A DNA stretch of 64,000 bases from Oceanospirillaceae bacterium (lineage in GTDB: Bacteria > Pseudomonadota > Gammaproteobacteria > Pseudomonadales > Balneatricaceae): contig JAPYOS010000004.1 in NCBI GenBank assembly GCA_029938085.1, positions 124,001 to 188,000 on the forward strand, written 5' to 3'. This document shows, piece by piece, positions 48,612 to 58,542 of this stretch; the stretch's first letter is position 1; each line of letters begins with the position of its first letter. Under the pieces are notes generated by a model. It made no database searches and was not told where the DNA came from. It saw nothing but the letters and a program-made list of their open reading frames with translations. The translations under genes were made by a program, and so were the position numbers.

Positions 48612-51137
48612 ATGAAATCTTCTGCTAAAGTCGTCGTTATTGGCGGTGGTGTTGTCGGCGCTGGTACTTTGTACCATTTGGCCAAAAAAGGTTGGACCGA
48701 CGTTGTCATGGTCGAACGTAAAGAATTAACCTCTGGTTCAACATGGCACGCAGCTGGTTTGCTACCGCTCTTTAACATGAGTTACTCGGTAGGTAAGTTG
48801 CACCAGTACTCAGTGGACTTTTACCATGAGTTGGAAAAAGAAACGGGCATGAGCGTCGGTTTCTCTGTGGTATCTAACATTCGTTTAGCTAACTGCGAAT
48901 ACCGCATGGACGAATACAAGTACTACGCCGGTGTGGCTAAGACCGTAGGTGTAGAAACCAACTTCCTGACGCCTGAGCAGGTTAAAGAAGTATGGCCGCT
49001 ATGTAACACCGAAGGATTGTTGGGCGCTATCCAACATCCAGACGACGGCTATATTCAACCAGCTGACCTAACCCAAGCCCTTTGTAAGGGTGCCCGCGAC
49101 ATGGGTGCTGAAATTTACCGCTTTACTAGCGTAACCGCTATTGAGCAGCAAGTGGACCAAACTTGGATCGTTAAAACCGACAAAGGTGACATCGCTTGTG
49201 ATCACGTGGTGTCTTGTACTGGTAGTTTTGCCCGTAAGACCGGCGAAATGGTTGGCCTAGATATTCCAGTAATTCCTGTTGAGCACCAGTTCATTGTGAC
49301 TGAGCCACACCCAGAAATTCTAGAGCGTAAAAAACAAGGACTTCCAGAGATGGGCGTCCTACGCGAATCAGACGGCGGTTACTACTTGCGTGAAGAAGCG
49401 GGCGGCTTATTGTTAGGCCCCTACGAAAAAGGCGCACCTTGCGTTTATGTTGACGGCCCTGCCGACGACTGTGAGTACGAATTATTCAACGAAGAGTTGG
49501 ATCGTTTAATGCCCCACATCGAATTCTGCATGAACCGTGTGCCTGCCTTTGCCGAAGTCGGCGTTAAAGAAGTTTACAACGGTGCCATTGCTTACACGCC
49601 AGACGGCAACCCCATTGTAGGACCTGCGCCTGGCCTTAAGAACTTCTGGCTCAACGAAGGCCACTCCTTTGGTATTACTGCAGCTGGCGGCGCTGGCTGG
49701 CAGTTAGCTGAGTGGATGATTGACGGCGAACCTACCGTAGACATGATGGGCGTAGACCCACGTCGCTTTGGCCCATACGCCACTCGCGGTTACTTGAAAG
49801 AGAAAAACGAAGAAGCATACGCCAACGTATTTACCACCCACTACCCTGACGAAGAGCGTGAAGCGGCGCGTCCACTAAAAACCACACCTTGCTACGACCG
49901 TATGAAAGAGTTAGGTGCAGTATTTGGTAGTGTTTATGGTTGGGAGCGTCCTAACTGGTTCATGCCAACTAAAGACTACTCTCTAACTGCAGAAGAGCTA
50001 GCAACCGACGATGTTGACCAAGTGCTTTGGAACCAAAACTTCTCTGAGCCTCTTGATGGTGGCCCAATTGTAGAAAAGAATTCGTTCCGTCGTTCTAACT
50101 ACCATGAGTTTGTAGGTAATGAATGTAAGCATGTAACCGAAAAAGTAGGCCTGTTAGACATGTCTGCCTTCGCTAAAGCCATTGTTAAAGGCCCAGGCGC
50201 AGAAGCGTGGTTAGAATACATTTTTGCTAACAAAATGCCGAAGACCATTGGCCGTATCTCGTTGGTACACATGTTGACTCAAAGTGGCGGTGTACGTTCT
50301 GAATACACGGTTTATAAGACTGGTCCACAAAGCTACTACCTCGTGTCTGCCGGTGCCTTTGAAACCCACGACCACGACTACTTGTTTAAGCTTAAGCCTA
50401 CCGATGGTAGCGTAGACGTAACACGCGTAACCACCAACACCGGCGTACTGGTATTGGCTGGCCCTCGGTCACGCGACGTATTACAAAAGCTTACCGACAC
50501 CGATCTGTCTAACGACAGCTTCAAGTGGTTAACGGGCAAGAAGATCAACGTTGGATACGGTACGGCAGAAGCCCTACGAGTCAACTTTGTGGGTGAGCTA
50601 GGTTGGGAATTACACCACCCTATCGAGATGCAAAACTACATCTTTGACCAGTTAATGAAGGCCGGTGCAGAATTCGATATCAAACCATTTGGTATTCGCG
50701 CTATGGATTGTATGCGGTTAGAGAAGTCTTACCGTTTGATTCCTCGTGAAATGTCTATCGAATACTCAGCTATGGAATCTGCCCTAGGCCGTTTTGTACG
50801 TTTGGACAAAGAAGGCGACTTTATTGGTAAAGACGCCTTGGCAGCTTGGGAGGAGCGCGGTGCAGAAAACGCTTTCGCTACCATCGAAGTGCACGGTGTG
50901 ACCGATGCCGATGCCCGTGGTTCAGAAGCCATCTACAAAGACGGCGAATTAGTTGGCCGTACCACATCTGGCGGCTACGGTTGGCGCATACAGAAGTCTC
51001 TAGCCCTTGGCATGGTTAAAACTGGCCTTGAAGTGATTGGCACCGAGCTTGAAATTGAGATTTTAGGCGAAATGTACAAAGCAACTGTGGTCGAAGAGTC
51101 ACCTTTCGACCCGACAAATGTCAAATTGCGCGCGTAA
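48612..51137 (+). CDS. Dimethylglycine/sarcosine dehydrogenase-like flavoprotein (FAD domain plus GcvT domain)
   Basis: An 841-aa protein like mammalian DMGDH/SARDH. FAD loop VVVIGGGVVGAGTLYHLA, then SGSTWHAAGL, where H46 is the position of the covalent FAD histidine in this family. C-terminal half (from about 450) is a tetrahydrofolate-binding GcvT domain (SEYTVYKTGPQSYYLV, VLAGPRSRDVLQ, GELGWELHHP, GIRAMDCMRLEKSYR). It would demethylate dimethylglycine or sarcosine, giving formaldehyde or methylene-THF, with electrons going to ETF; etfB and etfA follow. The start at 48612 has GGGAG upstream, whereas a 30-residue extension to 48522 lacks family likeness. Confidence 0.9.
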   Translation: MKSSAKVVVIGGGVVGAGTLYHLAKKGWTDVVMVERKELTSGSTWHAAGLLPLFNMSYSVGKLHQYSVDFYHELEKETGMSVGFSVVSNIRLANCEYRMDEYKYYAGVAKTVGVETNFLTPEQVKEVWPLCNTEGLLGAIQHPDDGYIQPADLTQALCKGARDMGAEIYRFTSVTAIEQQVDQTWIVKTDKGDIACDHVVSCTGSFARKTGEMVGLDIPVIPVEHQFIVTEPHPEILERKKQGLPEMGVLRESDGGYYLREEAGGLLLGPYEKGAPCVYVDGPADDCEYELFNEELDRLMPHIEFCMNRVPAFAEVGVKEVYNGAIAYTPDGNPIVGPAPGLKNFWLNEGHSFGITAAGGAGWQLAEWMIDGEPTVDMMGVDPRRFGPYATRGYLKEKNEEAYANVFTTHYPDEEREAARPLKTTPCYDRMKELGAVFGSVYGWERPNWFMPTKDYSLTAEELATDDVDQVLWNQNFSEPLDGGPIVEKNSFRRSNYHEFVGNECKHVTEKVGLLDMSAFAKAIVKGPGAEAWLEYIFANKMPKTIGRISLVHMLTQSGGVRSEYTVYKTGPQSYYLVSAGAFETHDHDYLFKLKPTDGSVDVTRVTTNTGVLVLAGPRSRDVLQKLTDTDLSNDSFKWLTGKKINVGYGTAEALRVNFVGELGWELHHPIEMQNYIFDQLMKAGAEFDIKPFGIRAMDCMRLEKSYRLIPREMSIEYSAMESALGRFVRLDKEGDFIGKDALAAWEERGAENAFATIEVHGVTDADARGSEAIYKDGELVGRTTSGGYGWRIQKSLALGMVKTGLEVIGTELEIEILGEMYKATVVEESPFDPTNVKLRA

Positions 51138-51303
51138 CCAGTTAGCGTAATAATGACCACCCGTGATGGCCTAAGGCATTTATTTACCTTGGGCCAGATT
51201 TTTTATACCCAGCAGCGTTGACTTCTGGGTACGCAGGTTTAAACTGCCTGCTTTTAATGGTGTTAGCAAACGCTAGCACCAGTTATTTTATCTAAGTGAG
51301 ATC

Positions 51304-52059
51304 ATGTCCATGAAAGTTTTAGTTGGCGTAAAACGCGTTCTAGACCCTCAGGTCAAGGCCCGTGTTAAGGCAGACAAATCAGGTATCGACCTAACCAATG
51401 CCAAGATGACCATGAACCCGTTTGACGAAAACGCAGTGGAAGAAGCCATTCGTTTACGTGAAGCCGGTACAGTTGAAGAAGTTGTGGCGTTATCCATTGG
51501 CGCTGCCAAATCGGAAGAGACACTACGTAATGCCCTAGCTTTAGGTGCAGACCGTGCCATCCTTGTTCTCACCGAAGACGTATTAGAGCCTTTAGCCATT
51601 GCTAAAGTATTTAAAGCCATCGTCGAAAAAGAAAGCCCAGACTTGGTATTAGTTGGTAAACAAGCCATCGATGATGACTGCAACCAAACCGGCCAGATGT
51701 TATCTGCCCTTTTAGGTTGGCCACAAGCCACCTTTGCGTCCAAGTTAGAACTGGCCGACGGCACAGCTCAAGTGACTCGCGAAGTAGACTCAGGGTTAGA
51801 AACCATCAACGTTAATATGCCCGCAGTTGTTTCCGTAGACCTACGTTTAAACGAGCCACGTTACGCGTCACTACCTAACGTCATGAAAGCCAAGCGTAAA
51901 CCATTAGAAAAAATGGACCTTGCCGACTTAGGCTTAGACACTGCCAACCGTATGACCACCATCGAAGTGATGGAGCCACCGGCTCGCGCAGCGGGTGTGA
52001 TCGTTGAAAGTGTTGCCGAGTTAGTTGAAAAATTACGTAACGAAGCCAAGGTTATTTAA
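51304..52059 (+). CDS. etfB: Electron transfer flavoprotein, beta subunit
   Basis: A 251-aa AMP-binding ETF beta: [42 protein letters not shown] and the signature [25 protein letters not shown]. It accepts electrons from flavin dehydrogenases and passes them to ETF-ubiquinone oxidoreductase. 166 bases after the DMGDH-like gene, so it may have its own promoter. etfA starts 9 bases after its end. Confidence 0.97.
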   Translation: MSMKVLVGVKRVLDPQVKARVKADKSGIDLTNAKMTMNPFDENAVEEAIRLREAGTVEEVVALSIGAAKSEETLRNALALGADRAILVLTEDVLEPLAIAKVFKAIVEKESPDLVLVGKQAIDDDCNQTGQMLSALLGWPQATFASKLELADGTAQVTREVDSGLETINVNMPAVVSVDLRLNEPRYASLPNVMKAKRKPLEKMDLADLGLDTANRMTTIEVMEPPARAAGVIVESVAELVEKLRNEAKVI

Positions 52060-52068
52060 GGAGCTACT

Positions 52069-52998
52069 ATGAGCATTTTAGTTATTGCAGAACATGATAA
52101 CGCCAGCCTAGTTGGCGCTACCTTAAACACGGTCACTGCTGCCCAACAAATTGGTGGCGACATTGATCTACTGATTGCAGGCAATGGCTGCGCTGCGGCA
52201 GCACAAGCTGCAGCCCAAGTCGCCGGCGTAAACCGCGTACTACTAGCCGACGATGCTAGCCTAGAAGGCCAGCTAGCCGAGAACGTTGCCAACCTTGTGG
52301 TATCACTTGCAGGCAACTACACTCACGTACTGACCGCTGCAACTACCTTTGGCAAGAACTTCATGCCTCGCGCTGCGGCGTTGTTAGACATGAGTCAAAT
52401 TTCTGAAATTAGCGAAGTGATTTCTGCTGATACCTTTGTACGCCCAGTGTACGCCGGTAACGCCATGGCTAAAGTGCAGTCTAGCGACAGCATTAAGCTG
52501 ATCACTGTGCGTACCACTAAGTTTGACGCTGCTGCTGAAACTGGTGGCTCTGCCGCTGTTGAAGCTGTTGCCGTAGCTGCTGATTCTGGTTTATCTCGTT
52601 TTGTAGGTTTAGCAGCATCGGAATCTGAGCGTGTTGAGCTGACTTCTGCATCCATTGTTATCTCTGGTGGTCGTGGCATGCAAAATGGTGAAAACTTCCA
52701 CATGCTAGATAGTATTGCCGACAAACTAGGTGCTGCCGTGGGTGCATCTCGCGCCGCAGTAGACGCAGGCTTTGTGCCTAACGACTACCAGGTAGGCCAA
52801 ACGGGCAAGGTTATTGCCCCTGACCTATACATTGCTGTTGGTATCTCTGGTGCTATCCAGCATTTGGCCGGCATGAAGGATTCTAAGACTATTGTTGCTA
52901 TCAACAAGGACTCAGAAGCGCCTATCTTCCAAGTGGCTGACTACGGTTTAGTTGCAGATTTGTTTGAAGCTGTACCAGAACTAGACAAAGCGCTATAA
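52069..52998 (+). CDS. etfA: Electron transfer flavoprotein, alpha subunit
   Basis: A 309-aa FAD-binding subunit: [65 protein letters not shown] precedes the ATG. It partners etfB and serves the acyl-CoA and dimethylglycine-type dehydrogenases. A REP-like element and a strong terminator follow. Confidence 0.97.
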   Translation: MSILVIAEHDNASLVGATLNTVTAAQQIGGDIDLLIAGNGCAAAAQAAAQVAGVNRVLLADDASLEGQLAENVANLVVSLAGNYTHVLTAATTFGKNFMPRAAALLDMSQISEISEVISADTFVRPVYAGNAMAKVQSSDSIKLITVRTTKFDAAAETGGSAAVEAVAVAADSGLSRFVGLAASESERVELTSASIVISGGRGMQNGENFHMLDSIADKLGAAVGASRAAVDAGFVPNDYQVGQTGKVIAPDLYIAVGISGAIQHLAGMKDSKTIVAINKDSEAPIFQVADYGLVADLFEAVPELDKAL

Positions 52999-53002
52999 AC
53001 AG

Positions 53003-53040
53003 CCTCGCCATTGCGAGAAGCGCAGCGACGAAGCAATCCA
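53003..53040 (+). repeat. REP-like intergenic element
   Basis: Contains CATTGCGAGAAGCGCAGCG then ACGAAGCAATCC, a version of the widespread short repeat seen in many proteobacterial genomes. The core AAGCAATCCAAA recurs in reverse at 12982-13011. It begins five bases after the etfA stop and abuts the terminator. Confidence 0.6.
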
Positions 53041-53070
53041 AAAAAGCCCAGCCATACGCTGGGCTTTTTT
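53040..53070. terminator. Rho-independent terminator after etfBA
   Basis: AAAAAAGCCCAGC and GCTGGGCTTTTTT form a strong stem around the loop CATAC. Ends the etfBA transcript; the symmetrical A-run may also stop reverse reading. Confidence 0.93.
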
Positions 53071-53187
53071 ATGCCTGAGAAATAAAGCCAATACACAAAT
53101 CACGACTATGCTTGATAAGTGCCTTATTGAATTCTCCTTTGTATTAAGCGCACATCTCTCAACAACAAATAAATATAGAGGTGTATC

Positions 53188-54467
53188 TTGAGCATAAAAC
53201 CCCCATTTACCGAACTGAAGATTAATAAATCTCCAAGTGGATTTTACCAAGGCTACAGTGTGCCTATTTCGGTCTCCAGTAAAGTTCTGATGTCAGCGTT
53301 AGTTTTGTGGGCCTTGATCTGGCCTGGAAATGCCAACACAATATTATCCGCTTGGAACGGATCGATGTTAAATACCTTCAATACCTTTTACGTTATCGCC
53401 GTGGGGCTGTTTGCCTTCTTCCTGTTTGCTTTGGCGATAATCCCCTCGGCGGGTCGACGCAAGTTAGGCGGTGTGGATACGGTGCCGGAGTTCTCCAACT
53501 TCTCATGGTTCTCCATGATGTTTGGGGCGGGTTTAGGGGTGGGCCTTATGGTGTTTGCTACGGCAGAACCGCTTGGTTTGTTAGGATCTAACCCGGTTAT
53601 TTTGGACGGCACCGTTGCCGCTAACAGCGCCGACGCCGTTGAGTCGGCTTATCGATACACTTTTTTGCACTATGGTTTCCACGCTTGGGCTATTTATGTA
53701 GTGACTGGTTTATCACTGGCTTATTATGCCTACACTCGTGACATGCCCCTCACCATCCGCTCTGCCCTGACGCATCTATTTGGCGCATCTACCAATGGTG
53801 CACTAGGTAACATTGTTGATGCGATTGCAGTTATTGCCACCATTTTAGGTGTTTCGGTCACTATAGGTTTTGGTGTCAGTCAGTTTGTTGAAGGCATTTA
53901 TGCTGTTACAGCAATGGAATGGCTAATGATGGGAACTGCAGACGCGCCTAAACCAAGCACCGTTGGCCTTGTTGCGGCTTTAATTGTGATTATGGGCATG
54001 TCCATATTGCCTGCCGTGTCTGGCGTTGGCCGTGGTATTAAGTACCTCTCCAACCCTAACTTGGTTTTGTCACTAATTCTGCTAGGCACCTTTATCTTCT
54101 TTGGTTCGTTCGCTTTTGCCATGAGCACCTTTATTCAAGGTTTAGCCGACTATGTGATTCACTTTGTTTCCATGTCGTTTACAGCTTACGGCCCCCAGTC
54201 GCTGGCTGACTTTATCGCTAGCCTGCCTGCATCAATCACTCATTAAGCACCGCATTATTTGGGGTGTAATATTAACTGCGGTTATTGGTGTACTGCTTGT
54301 AGCAGGTAATTCTGGCGCAGAAGCCAATCCCTATATTTAGTGCCTTACAAAACGCCATCATCATCGGCGCCCTGCCGTTTGCGGTCATCGTGGTGTTGAT
54401 GATGGGTGCGTTAGGAAAGGCTATTTATCGTGATGGTTTGAGGGAAAAGGAAAACACTGAAGAGTAA
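53188..54467 (+). pseudogene. Decayed BCCT (betaine/choline/carnitine) transporter gene
   Basis: From a TTG with AGAGG upstream, the first 352 codons encode a normal BCCT N-terminus (GFHAWAIYVVTGLSLAYY, GFGVSQFVEGI, GVGRGIKYLSNPNL) and stop at 54246. Downstream, in a different frame, comes KHRIIWGVILTAVIGVLLVAG, a stop at about 54340, and then in the next frame ALQNAIIIGALPFAVIVVLMM with IYRDGLREKENTEE, ending at 54467. These are the C-terminal pieces of the same family. The whole core, including the WTxFYWAWWISW-type segment and the gating helices (roughly 140 residues), is missing. Loss of function is expected. Confidence 0.85.
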
Positions 54468-54561
54468 GAAAGCCGAGCGCACCACAGCTTTTCATCTTGA
54501 ACCTAACCGAAAGATCTTAGATTCCTCGGCTAGGCTCAAGAAGACACCGCTGCTTGGTAAG

Positions 54562-55563
54562 CTAGACCATATGACATGAAACTTCATGTTGGCGACCTTC
54601 AATGGCGTCTAGCGTAGGGCTTTTATCAGCACAGTGGGCCTGCACTTCTGGGCAACGGGTGCGGAACACACAACCACTGGGTGGATTAATGGGAGACGGT
54701 AAGTCACCATGTAATAACTGAATTTTCTTATTGCGCTCAATTTTCGGGTCTGGAATCGGCACCGCCGACATCAAGGCTTTGGTGTAAGGGTGTTTCGGGT
54801 TGGTATACAGCTCCTGAGCGTCTGCTAGTTCTACCGCGTGGCCAAGGTACATCACCATGACACGATCACTGATATGCCTTACGACACTTAGGTCGTGGGC
54901 TATAAATACCAACGCCAAACCCATTTCTTCTTGTAACTCTTTAAGTAAGTTAATCACCTGTGCTTGAATAGACACATCTAGGGCCGATACAGGCTCGTCA
55001 CAGATCACTAGCTTAGGCTTAAGGATTAGGGCTCGGGCAATACCAATACGCTGACACTGGCCGCCAGAGAACTCATGTGGGTAACGGTTAATCAGGTTAG
55101 GTAGCAAACCTACGCGCTGCATCATGCCCTGCACTTGTTCTTTAACTTGGGTTTTAGTGAGTTGCGGATGAAATGTAGTGAGTGGCTCAGCAATAATATC
55201 GCCAATGGTCATACGTGGATTTAGCGACGCTAATGGATCTTGAAAGATCATTTGTAGCTCTTGCCTTTTTGAGCGCAAGTCCTTCTTATGCATTTTGGTC
55301 AGGTCTTGCCCCATCCACACAACACTGCCTGTACGGGCAGGCAACATACCTATAAGCGCACGGGCTAGGGTCGATTTTCCGCATCCAGACTCACCCACTA
55401 CACCTAGGGTTTCGCCCGCATAAATATCCAAATCAATGCCATCCACGGCCTTTAGAGTCAGCGGCTTTTGCCAAGGCCAAGCACCTTCTTCGCGAATATC
55501 AAAATACACCCGCAAATCCCTTACGGTTAAGATTTTTTGTTTTGTTTGAGTGGCTGTACTCAT
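54562..55563 (-). CDS. oppF: Oligopeptide/dipeptide ABC transporter ATPase, OppF type
   Basis: A 333-aa ATPase: Walker [10 protein letters not shown], signature [15 protein letters not shown], Walker [14 protein letters not shown]-loop [12 protein letters not shown], and the C-terminal oligopeptide domain with [14 protein letters not shown], a cysteine motif seen in OppD/OppF/DppD/DppF. Start overlaps the oppD gene end by four bases. Confidence 0.93.
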   Translation of the reverse strand: MSTATQTKQKILTVRDLRVYFDIREEGAWPWQKPLTLKAVDGIDLDIYAGETLGVVGESGCGKSTLARALIGMLPARTGSVVWMGQDLTKMHKKDLRSKRQELQMIFQDPLASLNPRMTIGDIIAEPLTTFHPQLTKTQVKEQVQGMMQRVGLLPNLINRYPHEFSGGQCQRIGIARALILKPKLVICDEPVSALDVSIQAQVINLLKELQEEMGLALVFIAHDLSVVRHISDRVMVMYLGHAVELADAQELYTNPKHPYTKALMSAVPIPDPKIERNKKIQLLHGDLPSPINPPSGCVFRTRCPEVQAHCADKSPTLDAIEGRQHEVSCHMV

Positions 55564-56534
55564 GGTGCACCTACACTTGCAATGGCCGCATGACAGGCAC
55601 GTTGACGGGTATTAGAAAATGACACTAGCTCTGGCATAGAGCTAAAGCATGGCGCTGTAGCTTGGCCACACCGATCTTGAAACGGACAACCGGGAGGCAG
55701 TTGCATAAGGTTGGGAGGGTTGCCGGGTATGGTCGCCAAGATTAGGCTATCCGTGTCTAAACGAGGCACAGACTCTAACAAACCACCCGTATATGGATGG
55801 CTTGGTTGGTAAAAAATTTCTTCGGTAGTACCGTATTCCATGGTTTGGCCAGCGTACATCACCATGACGTTGTCACACACACCTGCAACTACACCCAAGT
55901 CGTGAGTAATCATCACAATAGCTGTATCAAAGTCTTGTTTGAGTTCGTCTAACAAGGTCATTATTTGCGCTTGTACGGTCACATCTAAGGCGGTGGTGGG
56001 TTCGTCAGCAATCAGTAACTTAGGGTCACACAGCAACGCCATGGCAATCATCACACGCTGGCGCATACCCCCAGAAAACTCATGGGGGTACATGTTCATA
56101 CGTTTGGCCGCTTCCGGCATTTTGACTGCGTCGAGCATACGAATGGAGTGCGCGGTAGCGCTCTTCTTGTCCATACCTTTATGATGAATAAGCACTTCAT
56201 TGAGCTGCTGGCCCACTTTTAAATATGGGTTGAGCGAGGTCATTGGGTCTTGAAAGATCATGGCTATCTGTTGCGCACGTACTTTGTTAAGTTCGGCTTC
56301 TGGCATGCCAATCAGTTCTAAACCATTAAACTTGGCACTACCAGTGGCGTGGCCATTTTTGGCAAGTAACCCCATCAATGCAAACGCAGTTTGGGATTTA
56401 CCCGATCCAGACTCACCCACAATACCCAAGGTTTCTTTGGTATTTACAGAAAAACTCAAATTCTTAACGGCAGTCACCTGGCCATCTGGAGTATCAAAAC
56501 TAACGTTTAGTCCGTCGACTTGTAACAAACTCAT
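55560..56534 (-). CDS. oppD: Oligopeptide/dipeptide ABC transporter ATPase, OppD type
   Basis: A 324-aa ATPase: Walker [10 protein letters not shown], signature [15 protein letters not shown], Walker [14 protein letters not shown]-terminal [14 protein letters not shown]. It shares one base with the end of oppC and overlaps oppF by four bases. Confidence 0.93.
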   Translation of the reverse strand: MSLLQVDGLNVSFDTPDGQVTAVKNLSFSVNTKETLGIVGESGSGKSQTAFALMGLLAKNGHATGSAKFNGLELIGMPEAELNKVRAQQIAMIFQDPMTSLNPYLKVGQQLNEVLIHHKGMDKKSATAHSIRMLDAVKMPEAAKRMNMYPHEFSGGMRQRVMIAMALLCDPKLLIADEPTTALDVTVQAQIMTLLDELKQDFDTAIVMITHDLGVVAGVCDNVMVMYAGQTMEYGTTEEIFYQPSHPYTGGLLESVPRLDTDSLILATIPGNPPNLMQLPPGCPFQDRCGQATAPCFSSMPELVSFSNTRQRACHAAIASVGAP

Positions 56535-57466
56535 TATCTTTCCTTAGGGTCTAAAGCGTCACGCAAGCCATCGCCTACAAAGTTAAAGCAAAACAAGGTA
56601 ATAACCAAAAAGGTAAGCGGAAAAGCCAATTGCCACAGGGCAAACTCCATGGTTACTACGCCTTCAGAGATCAATGCACCCCAGCTCGTTTCTGGTTCTT
56701 GTACACCTAACCCCAAAAAGCTGATAAAGGATTCGAACATAATCATGCCAGGAATCATCAATGAAGCGTACACCAACACAATACCCATAACGTTAGGTAC
56801 CACATGGCGCACAACAATACGCCATTGGCTTACCCCACAGGCGTGAGCTGCCTCAATATACTCTTTGTTTTTAATGCTAAGGGTTTGGCCCCGCACTATA
56901 CGCGCCATATCGAGCCACGAAACCGCGCCAATGGCCACAAAAATGAGAATAATTTGGCGACCAAACATCACCATCAACATAATCACCATAAACATAAACG
57001 GCAAGGCCGACAGTATTTCAACAATACGCATCATCACCATATCAACACGGCCACCGATGAAACCGGACGCCGCGCCGTACAAAGTGCCAATGATGATAGC
57101 CACTAAGCTACTTAAAATACCCACCATCAAGGAAATCTGACTGCCCTGAACTGTACGAGCGTATAAATCTCTGCCTAGTTTGTCAGTACCAAAATAATGG
57201 CCTGTTTCTATCGAAGGCCGGCCCAATGCGACGGGATCAGACAAGGCAAACCAATCAATTTCTTCATAACTATAGTGGGCAAACTGGCTACCAAAGATAG
57301 AAAATAGAATAATTAGACCGATGATAAACAAGCTCATTACAGCGGCTTTGTTACGGAAAAAACGACGTTTTGCGTCCTGCCAAAGGCTACGGCCTTCTAT
57401 GGCGCCAACACCTGACTCCAGCTGCTGGGCTAATTCTTGAGCCACTTCTTTGTGTTTGAAAAACAT
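56534..57466 (-). CDS. oppC: Oligopeptide/dipeptide ABC transporter permease, OppC type
   Basis: A 310-aa permease with N-terminal cytoplasmic part, helix at about 39-60, and the ABC permease EAA-type loop [25 protein letters not shown]-type segment [14 protein letters not shown] is the OppC/DppC hallmark. Confidence 0.93.
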   Translation of the reverse strand: MFFKHKEVAQELAQQLESGVGAIEGRSLWQDAKRRFFRNKAAVMSLFIIGLIILFSIFGSQFAHYSYEEIDWFALSDPVALGRPSIETGHYFGTDKLGRDLYARTVQGSQISLMVGILSSLVAIIIGTLYGAASGFIGGRVDMVMMRIVEILSALPFMFMVIMLMVMFGRQIILIFVAIGAVSWLDMARIVRGQTLSIKNKEYIEAAHACGVSQWRIVVRHVVPNVMGIVLVYASLMIPGMIMFESFISFLGLGVQEPETSWGALISEGVVTMEFALWQLAFPLTFLVITLFCFNFVGDGLRDALDPKER

Positions 57467-57481
57467 AATATGTAGCAGCCT

Positions 57482-58402
57482 TTAGTAACGGATCTTTGGA
57501 TCGATGTATGCGTAAATGATGTCGGTAACTGCGTTAAAAGCGATGTACATCACACCCACCAGTACGGTTACACCCATCACCATGGAATAATCTCGGTTGA
57601 TGGCGCCGTTCACGAAGTGCTGGCCGATACCACCGGTGCCGAAAAACACGTCAATAATGACGGACCCGGTGAGCACACCCACAAACAAGGGTCCAAGATA
57701 AGACACCACGGGTAGCATCATGGGTTTAAATGCGTGGCGTAAAATGATGGTGCGGTAAGGCAGGCCTTTGGCTTGTGCCGTACGAATAAAGTTACTACTC
57801 ATCACTTCAATTAAGCTACCACGCGTTATACGGGCGATTTGAGCGATGAGGTGGGTCGCCATGGCGAATACCGGCAATACCAAATACTGCCAATCACCGT
57901 TGTGCCAACCACCTGCCGGCAGCCACTTGACTTTATAAGACAGTAACAACACCAACAATGGCGCCATGACAAAAGTAGGCAATACAATGCCCGCCATGGC
58001 GGTTGTCATGAGGGTGTAATCCAGCCACTTATTATGATGTAAGGCGGCCACCATACCCATAGTAATGCCTAGGATTACAGCAATCAGTAACGACCAACCC
58101 CCGATGGTGGCAGACACGGCTAAACTTGGCCACACCAAGTCATTAACACTAAAATCTAAATATCGAAAAGACGGACCTAAGTCGCCCTGCAGTAAGTTAC
58201 CGAGGTAAATTAAATACTGTTCCCAAACGGGCAGGTCCAAATGATACTTGGCGTTGATATTAGCCAACACTTCGTCAGGCATGCCTTTTTCGGTTAAAAA
58301 TGGACTACCCGGTGCCATATACATTAATGCAAAGGTAAGAATGGTTAACACAAGGAGTGTGGGTATAGCCTGTAAAAAACGGCGAAATATAAAATTAAGC
58401 AT
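57482..58402 (-). CDS. oppB: Oligopeptide/dipeptide ABC transporter permease, OppB type
   Basis: A 306-aa permease. N-terminal FRRFLQAIPTLLVLTILTF, MYMAPGSPF, and the loop RTAQAKGLPYRTIILRHAFKP are OppB/DppB signatures. It is separated from oppA by about 140 bases containing a terminator-like hairpin, and from oppC by 15 bases. Confidence 0.93.
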   Translation of the reverse strand: MLNFIFRRFLQAIPTLLVLTILTFALMYMAPGSPFLTEKGMPDEVLANINAKYHLDLPVWEQYLIYLGNLLQGDLGPSFRYLDFSVNDLVWPSLAVSATIGGWSLLIAVILGITMGMVAALHHNKWLDYTLMTTAMAGIVLPTFVMAPLLVLLLSYKVKWLPAGGWHNGDWQYLVLPVFAMATHLIAQIARITRGSLIEVMSSNFIRTAQAKGLPYRTIILRHAFKPMMLPVVSYLGPLFVGVLTGSVIIDVFFGTGGIGQHFVNGAINRDYSMVMGVTVLVGVMYIAFNAVTDIIYAYIDPKIRY

Positions 58403-58494
58403 GGATAGTGTCCGAGCCTGCTGGAAAATATTGGTTATAAACTAATTGCAAACCCATAAATTCTGCTATAAAAAGTCATGGGATTAAAATTAAA

Positions 58495-58525
58495 AACCGC
58501 CCAGAAAAACAACGACTGGGCGGTT
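58495..58525 (-). terminator. Hairpin between oppA and oppB, attenuator/terminator
   Basis: AACCGCCCAG and CTGGGCGGTT form a 10-bp perfect stem with an 11-base loop; on the minus strand it is followed by TTTTTAATTTT. Placed 18 bases after the oppA stop, it probably reduces read-through so OppA is made in excess over OppBCDF. Confidence 0.85.
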
Positions 58526-58542
58526 ATGGTCATTACTAAAGG

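Noticed and set aside
51348-51764. 138-codon open frame antisense to etfB
   Set aside because: Shadow of a well-supported gene; no ribosome binding site and low-complexity Ser/Ala/Arg composition.
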